Below are positions 53,973 to 62,721 of a stretch of 64,000 nt of DNA, one piece after another; position 1 is the first letter of the stretch; the number at the start of each line of letters is the position of its first letter. The notes under the pieces are model-generated. The model saw nothing but the letters and a program-made list of their open reading frames with translations. It was not told the DNA's origin and ran no database searches. A program made the position numbers and the translations under genes. The stretch comes from Sodalis ligni. Its GTDB lineage: Bacteria; Pseudomonadota; Gammaproteobacteria; Enterobacterales; Enterobacteriaceae. The stretch spans positions 682,337-746,336 of the forward strand of contig NZ_CP075169.1 of the NCBI RefSeq assembly GCF_016865525.2, in the 5' to 3' direction.

Positions 53973-54407
53973 GTGACAAAGCCGCCGCGCCTGGAAGACC
54001 AGCTGTGTTATTCGATTTATTCAACCGCGTTGGCCATCAAAAGGCTGTATAAACCGATGCTGGATGCCATGGGCGTCACCTATCCGCAGTTTTTGGTGTT
54101 AAATGTGTTATGGGAGCAGGGGGAGCAGCCTATCGGCGCCATTGGCGAAAAGCTGGCGCTGGAAACCAGCACCCTGACGCCGTTGTTAAAACGTCTGGAA
54201 AACGAAGGATTTATTCAGCGGCTCCGCAACGTTCATGATGAGCGCCAGGTCATGATAACCTTGACCGACAAGGGCGCCGCCGTGCATGACAAGTCCGCTT
54301 GCCTGTCAATGACGCTGTTGTCCAGTTCACACCTGGAGTTGGGGCAGTTGCAGCGTTTGAATAAAGAGATCATCGCACTGCGTGATAACATCATTCAAAA
54401 GGTATAA
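53973..54407 (+). CDS. MarR/OhrR-family transcriptional regulator
   Basis: A 144-residue winged-helix regulator of the MarR/OhrR group. The motif EDQLCYSIYST places a Cys near the N-terminus like the peroxide-sensing Cys of OhrR. The recognition region is ALETSTLTPLLKRLENEGFIQR, with the wing DERQVMITLT. I take the GTG at 53973, which has GGAG 6 nt upstream and gives the usual family length; an ATG at 53850 would add 41 unrelated residues. It is divergent from the hydrolase gene. Confidence 0.88.
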   Translation: MTKPPRLEDQLCYSIYSTALAIKRLYKPMLDAMGVTYPQFLVLNVLWEQGEQPIGAIGEKLALETSTLTPLLKRLENEGFIQRLRNVHDERQVMITLTDKGAAVHDKSACLSMTLLSSSHLELGQLQRLNKEIIALRDNIIQKV

Positions 54408-54535
54408 GCGGGTGATGGATTAAGTCCTCATTGCGTCAATCATTATTTATGCGGACAAGAGCGCATAATCAACCCGGCGCGATGTCTTTTATTGGCGCTT
54501 TTTGTGGTATTCTTAACGCATACAATGGAGGCCAT

Positions 54536-54919
54536 ATGAAAAGATTCTTTGAGACAAAATATGAATTTGAGGATTATTCACCTGAAAAAGTCAGGCGTCT
54601 TGCTCAAGAAGTAATGCAGGAAATTGCAGACAAAAAAATTATTTCGAGCCTTATTGATATCGATATTATCAATCATCCTGAAAGGTGGCCTAAGGTTCCT
54701 AATAAGTCACGTGATGATTTCGATGATGTTATGTGGCGTAATTTACCGATAAAGGAACGATTTAAGATTCATTGCCGCGCAGGGTTCACCGCATGCCATG
54801 CCTTCATTCTTAGGTGGGTTTTTAATGATAGGAGAATGGCAGAGCGTAAGGAGAACCAAGAGATCTTCAAGACTGCGTTCTTAGAAGTCACCAAAAAAAA
54901 TAAAAGTTATAATGATTAA
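54536..54919 (+). CDS. Unknown AT-rich gene, 127 residues
   Basis: I recognise no family. The ATG has a perfect GGAGG upstream. The protein is charged and helical (VRRLAQEVMQEIADKKIISSL), has WPKVPNKSRDDF in the middle and a Lys-rich end. GC content is clearly lower than that of the core genes. A second unknown gene follows 41 bp later in the same direction, so the pair may be one transferred unit. No signal peptide or membrane helix. Confidence 0.7.
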   Translation: MKRFFETKYEFEDYSPEKVRRLAQEVMQEIADKKIISSLIDIDIINHPERWPKVPNKSRDDFDDVMWRNLPIKERFKIHCRAGFTACHAFILRWVFNDRRMAERKENQEIFKTAFLEVTKKNKSYND

Positions 54920-54960
54920 CAAAAACTTAGTAAGGCATGCCTAATTTTAACGGGTGAAAA

Positions 54961-55518
54961 ATGTCATTTAGCGTGAATCCCCCTCCAAAACAATATCTGT
55001 ATAATTCGCTAATTATTAAAGAAGGAGAGCCTGAACATATTCTGGCATATGCACTTTATAAGGTGCATAAGAATAAAGTTATTAATCAAGCTCGGCACGA
55101 ACTATGGAGTGGTTCCCAACTCGCGCTGCAACTGAAAAGTTTGCATGATTCGGTAATCCAACAGGAAGGTATGCGGCAACACTTCTATCAGCAGGCAAGG
55201 GAGATGTCTGAAAAATTCGTTACCGAGACGAAGGAAAGGATCAAAAGAGATGCTGTGTCTGAATATCAGGAAAAGGTTGCGCAGTACCGGAGAATAATCA
55301 CGCCACCCTGGGTGAAATTTGTCAAATGGCTTGGCGTTGGTTTATCAGGGCTTATCGCTTCAGTTGTTGTGATTGTCATGCTTACCGGCTTCAGCGCGCT
55401 ATTTCTTGGCAAGGAGGGCAGGACGCAGATTGCGGTGGCAGCAGGAAAAACAATCTTTAAAATCCTGAACTCAGATATTCCCGTAGCGGATCATCTAACT
55501 GTAGATAAGCACAAATAA
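54961..55518 (+). CDS. Unknown membrane protein, 185 residues
   Basis: No family recognised. The N-terminal 115 residues are soluble and helical, with a long charged stretch (MSEKFVTETKERIKRDAVSE). One membrane segment follows at about 121-152 (WLGVGLSGLIASVVVIVML), then a short tail. ATG preceded by a weak gggtga. Same orientation and low GC as the gene before it. Confidence 0.7.
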   Translation: MSFSVNPPPKQYLYNSLIIKEGEPEHILAYALYKVHKNKVINQARHELWSGSQLALQLKSLHDSVIQQEGMRQHFYQQAREMSEKFVTETKERIKRDAVSEYQEKVAQYRRIITPPWVKFVKWLGVGLSGLIASVVVIVMLTGFSALFLGKEGRTQIAVAAGKTIFKILNSDIPVADHLTVDKHK

Positions 55519-55608
55519 AATCTAGTTGCCGCTTTTTTCTAGCCGGGGGCTGTACTCCTCCCCTCTCGTTATAGGTCTGCATGGGCATAAATAGGCTGCT
55601 GCGTTAGG

Positions 55609-55806
55609 TCACTGCGTTAATTCGATATCAGTTTTGATGGATCGGGCAGGCGGCACCAGCATTTCCAACTGCTGCTGTTTCTCTATAAGAGTATATAACA
55701 GCAATTCTCTGATGTTTTCATCTTCGATTTTATAGGCGGCAAAGGCCAGCGCCTGGCATTGCACGTCGTCAAAGCACTGTTTGGAGGTATCAAGAAGGTT
55801 TTCCAT
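55609..55806 (-). CDS. Small protein, unknown
   Basis: A 65-residue acidic helical protein (MENLLDTSKQCFDDVQCQAL). AGGTG is 6 nt before the ATG at 55806; a GTG three codons upstream is possible. No family recognised. Confidence 0.55.
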   Translation of the reverse strand: MENLLDTSKQCFDDVQCQALAFAAYKIEDENIRELLLYTLIEKQQQLEMLVPPARSIKTDIELTQ

Positions 55807-56542
55807 GGTAATCACCTGATAAAGGCGAGGTGTAGCGTAGATGTTTCATAAGAGGCAAGGAAACAGATACGGTGACCTCAGTTGCGAGTACCACCGCACA
55901 AAAATTTATCAATGGCGGTGGCCCAAATAGGGTTCTCACAACCGGTCTCAACTATTCTCGGCCAGCCCTAAAGCTGCCCGACCTGAGCCACCATTGATAT
56001 TACAACAAGTTTTGACTTGCTGTTCAATGATTACTTAGAAGACGACATAATACAACCTGCATATTATGCCGCCGTTAAGACTAGGGAGTGAGGGTCCCTA
56101 CATTAAAAACTAATGCCGGACTAGCATAACGGAACTATTTTACGATTGGCAAGAAAAATATTAAAATATTACTTGCTATGTTAATATAATTAATAGGTTA
56201 AATATTTTTTGATAAAGAGATTTATATGTATACGTTAATTTATTTTCACATAAATATTTTTATCTTTATTGATTGGCGGCATTTTGGCCATATGTAAACT
56301 TAGGTAAATATTCGTTGGATCTGCTTTAATGATGTGATTACATCGTTAATTTATGTGACCGCCTTATTTTTATAGAGGTAGAACTGGGCTTTATCCGCGA
56401 ATAAAAAAGGAGTTAATGCGATCTCTTATGCAAATACCCAATTTTAAGGAACAATTTGTTTTTAATAAATTTCTCCTGATTCATAATTGACTTAAATCAC
56501 AAAGGTAGGTATTATACCCACCATGGAAGGCAAGGATGTCAG
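55807..56542. other. Gene-free AT-rich region
   Basis: No convincing gene. The first part has a spaced inverted repeat, tatcaatggcggtgg (about 55,909) and ccaccattgata (about 55,990), around 70 GC-rich bases. The rest, especially 56,150-56,470, is very AT-rich and may be a silenced, transferred segment. The end holds the promoter for the hicAB genes. Confidence 0.45.
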
Positions 56543-56746
56543 ATGACCAGCGGAGAACTGATCAAGGGTTTGCAAGATGACGGGTGGATTATCAGGAAGA
56601 TGGGTCCGAGAAAAACCAAAGGGAGTCACGTTACGCTGACCAAGCCTGGGTGGTTCAATATCATTACTCTCCCTCATCCGCGCAAGGACGTATAAAAAGG
56701 GCTCATCAAGCAGGTACAGCGGATATCCGGTATCGCATTTATCTGA
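56543..56746 (+). pseudogene. hicA: HicA toxin gene with in-frame stop
   Basis: HicA toxins are small dsRNA-binding-fold mRNA interferases. The frame shows SGELIKGLQDDGW, the catalytic KGSH (His29) and TLPHPRKD. A TAA stop at 56693-56695 interrupts it after 50 residues. The same frame continues as KGLIKQVQRISGI to a TGA at 56744-56746, which fits the usual HicA C-terminal helix (family form: HPKKD..KGT..SI.KQAG). The break is one nonsense codon, so toxicity is probably lost, while hicB downstream is complete. Confidence 0.82.
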
Positions 56747-56780
56747 CAACGTGGTGGGATAGGTTTTATAGGAGGGTGTA

Positions 56781-57188
56781 ATGATTTATCCGATTTTTAT
56801 CTTTAGAAACGATCATGGTTTCGACGGCTACTTCCCCGGCATTGAGGGCTGTTTTTTCGCCAGTGATACCTTGGCGGGCGTAAGCAAAGATGCAGAAGAA
56901 GCGTTTGCGGTGCATATTGAGGCTTTGATTGAAGAAGGGCATCCACTTCCCCCACCGCCTAAGGATGTGCAATGTTATCTGGGGGATGCCAGATTGGCCG
57001 AGGAGAACGGCATAGTGGGATTTGTGGACATCGATCCGACGAAATATGAGCGTAAGGCGGTGAAATTCAATCTTACCATGCCGCAGAATCTGCTCACGGC
57101 CATTGACCGGTATATTACCACCAGCCGCCATTATAAAAATCGCAGCCAATTCCTGTCTGAACTGGCCAGAGAGAAAATTGCCCATTAA
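56781..57188 (+). CDS. hicB: HicB antitoxin
   Basis: HicB neutralises HicA and represses its own operon. The 135 residues have the RNase H-like N-domain (FDGYFPGIEGCFFASDTLAG) and a C-terminal ribbon-helix-helix DNA-binding part (VKFNLTMPQNLLTAIDRYI). A strong GGAGGG lies upstream. It follows the broken hicA by 34 bp and looks intact. Confidence 0.9.
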   Translation: MIYPIFIFRNDHGFDGYFPGIEGCFFASDTLAGVSKDAEEAFAVHIEALIEEGHPLPPPPKDVQCYLGDARLAEENGIVGFVDIDPTKYERKAVKFNLTMPQNLLTAIDRYITTSRHYKNRSQFLSELAREKIAH

Positions 57189-57215
57189 TGGCATGCTCAT
57201 TCCAACGGGGGATGC

Positions 57216-57947
57216 ATGAGTGGATTAACCGGTAAAGTCGCCCTGGTCACCGGCGGCTCCAGGGGGATTGGCCGCGATGCCGCCCTCGCATTGGCCAAAG
57301 CAGGCTGTCAGGTGGCAATAAATTACCTTCAGGCCGACGAGCAGGCCCGGCAGGTGGTGGACGATATTCATCATAACGGCGGGCAGGCTATTGCATTCAA
57401 AGGCGATATCAGTTTGCCGGAACAGGTAAACCGAATTGTGCTGCAAACCCGCGGGGCCTTCGGTGAAATTAACATTCTGGTGAATAACGCCGGTATTGCC
57501 AAAGTCCAGGACTGGCAGGATATCACCCCGGACGATTGGGGTGCGGTGCTGGCGGCTAACCTCACCTCGTCATTTTTGATGTCCCACGCGGTATTGCCCG
57601 CCATGCAGCGGCGCGGCTGGGGCAGAGTGATTATGATATCGTCCATGGCGGCCCAAACCGGCGGGGTGATAGGGCCCCATTACGCCGCCAGCAAAGCCGG
57701 GCAGTTGGGATTGATGCACAGCTATGCCAATCTGCTGGCGGGTAAGGGCGTGACGGTGAACGCCATCGCGCCGGCATTGATTGAAACCGACATGATCAAA
57801 AACAACCCGAAGATCACGCCGGATCTTTTGCCGGTAAAACGCTTCGGCAAAACGGAAGAGGTGACGGCAGTGCTGATGATGCTGCTTAACAATGGCTACA
57901 TCACCGGACAAACCATCAATGTCAACGGCGGCTGGTATATGAGCTGA
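57216..57947 (+). CDS. SDR-family oxidoreductase (FabG-like)
   Basis: A 243-residue short-chain dehydrogenase. NAD(P) motif TGGSRGIG (12-19), NNAG (90-93), catalytic Ser142/Ser143, Tyr156 and Lys160 (YAASK) are all present. It resembles FabG-type 3-oxoacyl reductases, but it lacks a fatty-acid operon, so the substrate is uncertain. It lies 27 bp after hicB, which may be chance. ATG preceded by gggg. Confidence 0.9.
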   Translation: MSGLTGKVALVTGGSRGIGRDAALALAKAGCQVAINYLQADEQARQVVDDIHHNGGQAIAFKGDISLPEQVNRIVLQTRGAFGEINILVNNAGIAKVQDWQDITPDDWGAVLAANLTSSFLMSHAVLPAMQRRGWGRVIMISSMAAQTGGVIGPHYAASKAGQLGLMHSYANLLAGKGVTVNAIAPALIETDMIKNNPKITPDLLPVKRFGKTEEVTAVLMMLLNNGYITGQTINVNGGWYMS

Positions 57948-58554
57948 TTATTGGCGCGGGCCGGCGATATAACCAGACACCGCGCCGACAGTCTCGTATT
58001 ATGGGGTGGCGGACCGCCCGCCATTATCACCCTAGCCCGCCAGCGTCGAGATCCATTGTGTCAATGGCTATCAATCACGAGATCTATTGAACCTCTGTAA
58101 AAACGCAAGGCAGGATCATTGAGGAGATAAATTGAACACTAGGTAACAATTTAAAACGGAATGCGTGTTTGATTATTGCGGAAATTTTAATACATAAATT
58201 ATTAATTCTTTGTGAAGGCAATGTGCTTATTCAAAATTATTTAGGTGCTATTTTATTTATCATAACATATTCTTATTTGAATCCATGAAATTGATATCAA
58301 TATAACATGCATGCGAAATAATCATCAAAATTAAAATATTGAAGATATCTTTTGAAAAGAGACGGACCGTTTAATTATTGTTTTATCTCAGTGATATTTT
58401 CGTCTTTTGCTTTTAACAAAGTGAATAAAATGTTTACTGATACACCTTTCGCGAATGCAATATTTACTATGTTCTCAAATATAAAAATGAACTAAGCTCA
58501 CGTGGTTTTACTGCACCGGGCTCATGCAAGGCTTACATATTTGGTGGCTGCGCG
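57948..58554. other. Gene-free region before the 58,555 operon
   Basis: About 600 bp. A weak hairpin (tggcgg/ccgcca) lies at 58007-58023 after the SDR gene. From 58,140 onward the sequence is strongly AT-rich and holds the promoter of the following two-gene operon. No gene seen. Confidence 0.5.
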
Positions 58555-59022
58555 ATGCATTTGCATACAAATATCCGTATAAGCAGCGACTTAGACAGTC
58601 AAATGGATTTTTGTCGCAGTATGAAAGAAGAAGCCATCGGTCTGATAGAATCTATTAGTCCGGTTGATTATTTTGATAACAGGCATGGTCCGAGTATTTT
58701 AGTTTTTGATTCTCACTTTAACCCCGCGTTAGCCCCCATGCATGAAGATTATGATATCAATGCGATTGATATTGAGACCAATACTCCTTCACCATTATGG
58801 GTTTATCTTATTAGTAAATGCGATCTTGCTATTAGCAAACTTGGAAGATTTGGTGACATGGATCAAGAAGATATATATGCCCTTTTTCGGGCCGGCTTAT
58901 CCATTGATGAATTCAGAACTAAGGCCATGGAAGCTGCTGATTACGCTGTCGGCCAATCTGGATTGCCTTCAAAGATTGAGTATGCTATTTCTATGTACAA
59001 AGAACTCATGGAGGAACTATGA
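58555..59022 (+). CDS. DUF6036-like protein, possible nucleotidyltransferase-type toxin
   Basis: A 155-residue protein. The C-terminal half resembles DUF6036 (nucleotidyltransferase-like): LISKCDLAISKLGRFGDMDQ, EDIYALFRAGLSIDEF and a final Tyr/Val-rich helix. The part SPVDYFDNRHGP may be the linker. A complete N-terminal nucleotidyltransferase core is not obvious. Low GC. It overlaps the next gene by four bases (ATGA), as in toxin-antitoxin and defence pairs. The assignment is from memory of the family pattern only. Confidence 0.6.
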   Translation: MHLHTNIRISSDLDSQMDFCRSMKEEAIGLIESISPVDYFDNRHGPSILVFDSHFNPALAPMHEDYDINAIDIETNTPSPLWVYLISKCDLAISKLGRFGDMDQEDIYALFRAGLSIDEFRTKAMEAADYAVGQSGLPSKIEYAISMYKELMEEL

Positions 59023-59423
59023 CTAAAGCAGATCTCAATCAAGTATTCGAGCGTGTATGCTTTGCAGGTCTTGAAAAGGCAAACGTTGAAGATATTAAAA
59101 CAATAGCCATTTCGTTATGGCACCAAAACGAGCTGCCGGATACGTCATTATTGAAAACCAATGAGGCCAGGAAAACCGGAGGATTTATACTTGACCGGCT
59201 ATGTAGATTCAATTGCGTACCATATAATTTTAAGAATGAAGTATTAGCTATAGCAGAATCATTGTATAAAAAATTATCTATGCCTGAAGCTGATTCAACA
59301 GAAAAAACGCCATTAGATAAACTTGCAGCAAAATGGGGATTGGATAGTGATCTATGCAAGTTTATGGGCGATATTTTGCCTTTTCAAACGCGTCATGCCT
59401 TTGGTTGCCGTTCGTTTGCTTGA
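59019..59423 (+). CDS. Unknown partner of the DUF6036-like gene
   Basis: A 134-residue protein translationally coupled to the gene before it. It is helical and charged (NVEDIKTIAISLWHQNELPD), with no recognised domain. The final residues (HAFGCRSFA) look unlike the rest, so the 3' end may be truncated or shifted. Codon use is AT-rich like its partner. Confidence 0.55.
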   Translation: MTKADLNQVFERVCFAGLEKANVEDIKTIAISLWHQNELPDTSLLKTNEARKTGGFILDRLCRFNCVPYNFKNEVLAIAESLYKKLSMPEADSTEKTPLDKLAAKWGLDSDLCKFMGDILPFQTRHAFGCRSFA

Positions 59424-59582
59424 AATGGTCGTTCGATTTTCCTGCAGCATTTGAACTCTTTTATTCTGTATTTAATCATCTTTTTCGCACGCCAGATCAA
59501 AAGCATCTTCTGGAAGTAGGAGCTTGACGGTAAACACCGACGCCCCGCTCGCGTATAGCAATATTTTTACCCTTAGGGCGAG

Positions 59583-59903
59583 TCAAAATTTCCTCTCATC
59601 CCGGTAGGGCAGGTCGCCACGGCTCAGCCCTATATCCCGTAATTGACCGTCGTTCAATGACATCAAGCCCTTACGATCTCGCCGGCGTGCCCGCCAGTGT
59701 TGATAGGCTTGAAATAACGCCGTCCACCATGCAGGGCGTTTTACGGCGATGTGCGTTAATCTGACGTCGCTACCGGCTTTGTCAAAGATGCCGTCGCTGG
59801 CGATGTTGTCGGTTAAGTCTTTGATGCCGTCGTTGCCGACGTTACCGGCGGGGTCGCCGTGGTCATAGCGGATCAAGTCACTCTTTTGCATTGCATTTTT
59901 CAT
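59583..59903 (-). CDS. yjiS: DUF1127 protein, YjiS-like with long N-terminus
   Basis: Residues 64-106 carry the DUF1127 pattern (HWRARRRDRKGLMSLNDGQL, then RDIGLSRGD). DUF1127 proteins are small Arg-rich proteins, some of which bind RNA. E. coli YjiS is about half as long; this one has an added 60-residue N-terminus. It is divergent from a YjiR-like regulator, the same arrangement as yjiR-yjiS in E. coli. AAGGA precedes the ATG. Confidence 0.8.
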   Translation of the reverse strand: MKNAMQKSDLIRYDHGDPAGNVGNDGIKDLTDNIASDGIFDKAGSDVRLTHIAVKRPAWWTALFQAYQHWRARRRDRKGLMSLNDGQLRDIGLSRGDLPYRDERKF

Positions 59904-59951
59904 GGCCGTTGTCCTTCTGGAACGCTTGGCAACAGCATGAAGCTTTTAAAC

Positions 59952-60047
59952 AAAAGAGAGTAGATTCAATCCATTAGTGCTTTGACATATACAGATGGCG
60001 CAACCATGACACAATGTGCTATTTATAGGGGTAATCTGTACTCTTTT
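59952..60047. promoter_or_regulatory. Inverted repeats in the yjiS/yjiR divergent promoter
   Basis: aaaagagagtagatt (59952-59966) and its imperfect inverted copy aatctgtactctttt (60033-60047) are about 66 bp apart. A third related acagat is near 59991. MocR-type regulators bind repeated sites of this kind. Confidence 0.5.
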
Positions 60048-60090
60048 TTCCGCTCTTTTACCCTTGCCGGATGCGAAGTGATATCTGCTT

Positions 60091-61533
60091 ATGGCTATAA
60101 CGCGTTACCAAAATCTGGCTTCCATACTGAGCCAGCGTATTGAACAAGGTCTTTATCCCGCCGGTGTCCGCCTGCCGTCCATCCGGGTGCTGAGCAAGGA
60201 ACACGGGGTCAGTATTACCACCGTGCAACAGGCCTATCGGGAGCTGGAAGATCAGCAGTTGGTGGAGGCGCGCCCCAAATCCGGCTATTTTGTTTCGCCG
60301 TTGAAAACCCGTCCCGAGCTGCCCGCGGTGTGTTCTATGTCTCAGTGCTCCCTGTCGATTCCGCAGTGGGATCAGGTGCTGGAGATGGTGGCCCCCCTTA
60401 AGGACGGCGAAATAACGTTTGTGTCGGCCGCCCCCGATGTCAGCGTCAGCAGCCTGAGGCCGTTAACCCGGGCATTAAGCCATTTGAGCCAGCGGCACGA
60501 TCTGCGCACCCTGAGTTATGATGATGTCAGGGGATCTCTCGAGCTGCGTGAGCAAATCGCCCGGCTGCTTATTGACAGCGGCAGCCATATGGATGCCGGA
60601 AATATCATGATTACCAATGGATGCCGTGAAGCGCTGTCCATTGCCGTACGCTGCGTCTGCGCGCCGGGAGATATCGTTGCGGTGGAGAGCCCGAGTTTTC
60701 ACGGCAGCTTACAGCTCCTGCACGGGCTGGGCATGAAAGTGCTGGAAATCCCCACCGACCCGGTGAACGGCATCAGCGTCGAAGCGTTGGAACTAGCGCT
60801 GGATCAATGGCCGGTCAAGGCCATTATGGTGACCCCCACCGCGCATAATCCGTTGGGTTATAATATGCCCCTCGAGCGCCGGCAAGCGCTGTTAAAGCTG
60901 GCTCAACATTATGATGTGGCCATCGTGGAAGACGACGTATACGGGGAACTCTCATTCGGCTATCCCCGGCCCGCCACGATAACCTCCATGGATGATGAAG
61001 GCCGGGTGTTGTTATGCAGCTCTTTTTCCAAAACGCTGGCGCCGGGCCTGCGGGTGGGCTGGATAGCGCCGGGCAGTTATATGAATCGCGCCGTCCACAT
61101 GAAATACACCGGTTCCGGCTCAACCGCCAGCCTGACGCAGCTGGCCATTGTGGAGTTTATCAAACAGGGCCATTACCATAAGCATGTCCGCCGTATGCGC
61201 GGTCAGTATCAGCGTAATCTTGATATCATGACCGGCTGGATAACGAAATATTTCCCCTGCGGCACGCGTATCAGCCGCCCCCAGGGAGGATGTTTGCTGT
61301 GGATCGAGCTTGATCATGGCATCGACACTCAGCGGTTGAACGCCCTGTTGGCGGAGCACAACATCAGTATAGCCGTCGGTGCGGTGTTCTCTACCGCCGG
61401 AAAATTCCACAGCTGCATGCGGATAAATTATGCGCAGCCTTTAACCGCCGACATTGAAAATGCCATACGGCAGATCGGCGTTGTCATACATCAGCTATCA
61501 AGCCGTTCCGGTTTCGGGAATAGTGTTAAGTAA
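60091..61533 (+). CDS. yjiR: MocR-type regulator YjiR (GntR helix plus aminotransferase domain)
   Basis: A 480-residue fusion of a GntR winged helix (about 5-70, RLPSIRVLSKEHGVSITTVQ) and a fold-type-I aminotransferase domain that binds PLP. The PLP Lys314 is in SSFSKTLAPGLRVGW, with VTPTAHNPLG and VEDDVYGEL nearby. The closest match I know is E. coli YjiR. It is divergent from yjiS, its presumed target. The effector is unknown. Confidence 0.93.
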   Translation: MAITRYQNLASILSQRIEQGLYPAGVRLPSIRVLSKEHGVSITTVQQAYRELEDQQLVEARPKSGYFVSPLKTRPELPAVCSMSQCSLSIPQWDQVLEMVAPLKDGEITFVSAAPDVSVSSLRPLTRALSHLSQRHDLRTLSYDDVRGSLELREQIARLLIDSGSHMDAGNIMITNGCREALSIAVRCVCAPGDIVAVESPSFHGSLQLLHGLGMKVLEIPTDPVNGISVEALELALDQWPVKAIMVTPTAHNPLGYNMPLERRQALLKLAQHYDVAIVEDDVYGELSFGYPRPATITSMDDEGRVLLCSSFSKTLAPGLRVGWIAPGSYMNRAVHMKYTGSGSTASLTQLAIVEFIKQGHYHKHVRRMRGQYQRNLDIMTGWITKYFPCGTRISRPQGGCLLWIELDHGIDTQRLNALLAEHNISIAVGAVFSTAGKFHSCMRINYAQPLTADIENAIRQIGVVIHQLSSRSGFGNSVK

Positions 61534-61661
61534 TCGTTAACGCCGGTAAATCTTTGTCAAATAGCAGTTTTTAAGATATTTCGTGATCCATATAGTCCCT
61601 ATATTAACTATTATTAATGCATTACTGGCTATACAAGCAGTTTGTCATGGAGATCATGAAT

Positions 61662-62075
61662 ATGAAAAAAACAACATTGGCGATAGTGATGACGCTGATT
61701 GCTACCAGCTCCTGCCTCCCCATTGCTTCCTTCGCCGACGACCATGGCGGACAAGACCAGCAGTGGCATCAAAAAGGCCATGAAGCACAACGGGGCCACG
61801 AGGGACCGCAGGGCCATGCCAGCCCGCAACGTGGTGACTTCCGTGGCCGTGAACGGGATCATTTTGCCGCCAACGGCCATGATTTCCGCCGCGGACGCCC
61901 ATTGCCGCCCCAATATCGCAACGATCACTACCGTGTGCATGATTGGCGTCAACGCGGCCTGTATGAGCCGCCCCGGGGCGAACAGTGGGCTTACGTGAAT
62001 GGTAACTATGTGTTAGTGGCCGTGGCGACGGGAATAATCACTTCCATTCTTATCGGTAACGCCTTAAACAACTAA
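61662..62075 (+). CDS. RcnB-family periplasmic protein
   Basis: A 137-residue secreted protein: signal peptide (about 1-25), then a His/Gly/Arg-rich stretch (DDHGGQDQQWHQKGHEAQRG), then the RcnB-type C-terminus (YRVHDWRQRGLYEPPRGEQW). RcnB in E. coli affects nickel and cobalt homeostasis. The His-rich middle could bind metal, but rcnA/rcnR are not in view. GGAG lies before the ATG; in-frame ATGs two and five codons upstream are also possible. Confidence 0.85.
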   Translation: MKKTTLAIVMTLIATSSCLPIASFADDHGGQDQQWHQKGHEAQRGHEGPQGHASPQRGDFRGRERDHFAANGHDFRRGRPLPPQYRNDHYRVHDWRQRGLYEPPRGEQWAYVNGNYVLVAVATGIITSILIGNALNN

Positions 62076-62298
62076 TTTTTCGCGATGCCGATGGCGGTCT
62101 TGTTATCAACGCCGCTGCAATAACCTTAGCCGATGCCCAGTGCATCGGCTTTTTGTCGCCGTTTTCCGCCTCAAATCCACTCCTCAGCACTTTCAGCGCC
62201 AGCCCTCCTTTGCAAAAGAATCATATTATTCATTTACACAAAGTATAAAATTATTCATAATAATTAAACTGAAATAAACGATACTCTCGGAGAGCACG

Positions 62299-62721
62299 AT
62301 GTCTTCAAAGGATACACTTGAGTTTCATGTCCCTGAGCTGGAGCTGACGTTCAGAGCAAAACTACTGACCGATGACAATCCTGACGTGGTCCGGCAAGTG
62401 TTGGCGCAGCTGCCCCTGCACAGCATGCTGGGCCATGTGGTTATTTCCGGCGAGGCCGTATGGATGCCCACCCGCATTGTGCATCTTGGCCGCAGCAATA
62501 TGGTGCCGCGCTCTCCTGGAGCGGTGTATCTCTACGCGCCCGGGCAATCGATTTGCCTGACCTACGGCCGTATTACCGAAAGCGCGAAAGTGAATAAATT
62601 CGGCGAGGTTTTTGCGGAGGATCTGCCCGCGCTGCAGCGGCTTGGCGCTCACGTTTGGGAACATACCGTTGCGCAACCCCGGCGCAATACCGTTGAAATC
62701 ATTGTGAGGAAGGCCGCCTGA
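62299..62721 (+). CDS. DUF3830-like (cyclophilin-fold) protein
   Basis: A 140-residue protein resembling DUF3830, a cyclophilin-like family found next to amidase, racemase and transport genes. Features include the FRAKLLTDDNP start, VVISGEAVWMPT and YAPGQSICLTYGR. Function unknown. Its stop overlaps the ATG of the next gene by one base (TGATG), so the two are coupled. tcggaga precedes the start. Confidence 0.7.
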   Translation: MSSKDTLEFHVPELELTFRAKLLTDDNPDVVRQVLAQLPLHSMLGHVVISGEAVWMPTRIVHLGRSNMVPRSPGAVYLYAPGQSICLTYGRITESAKVNKFGEVFAEDLPALQRLGAHVWEHTVAQPRRNTVEIIVRKAA

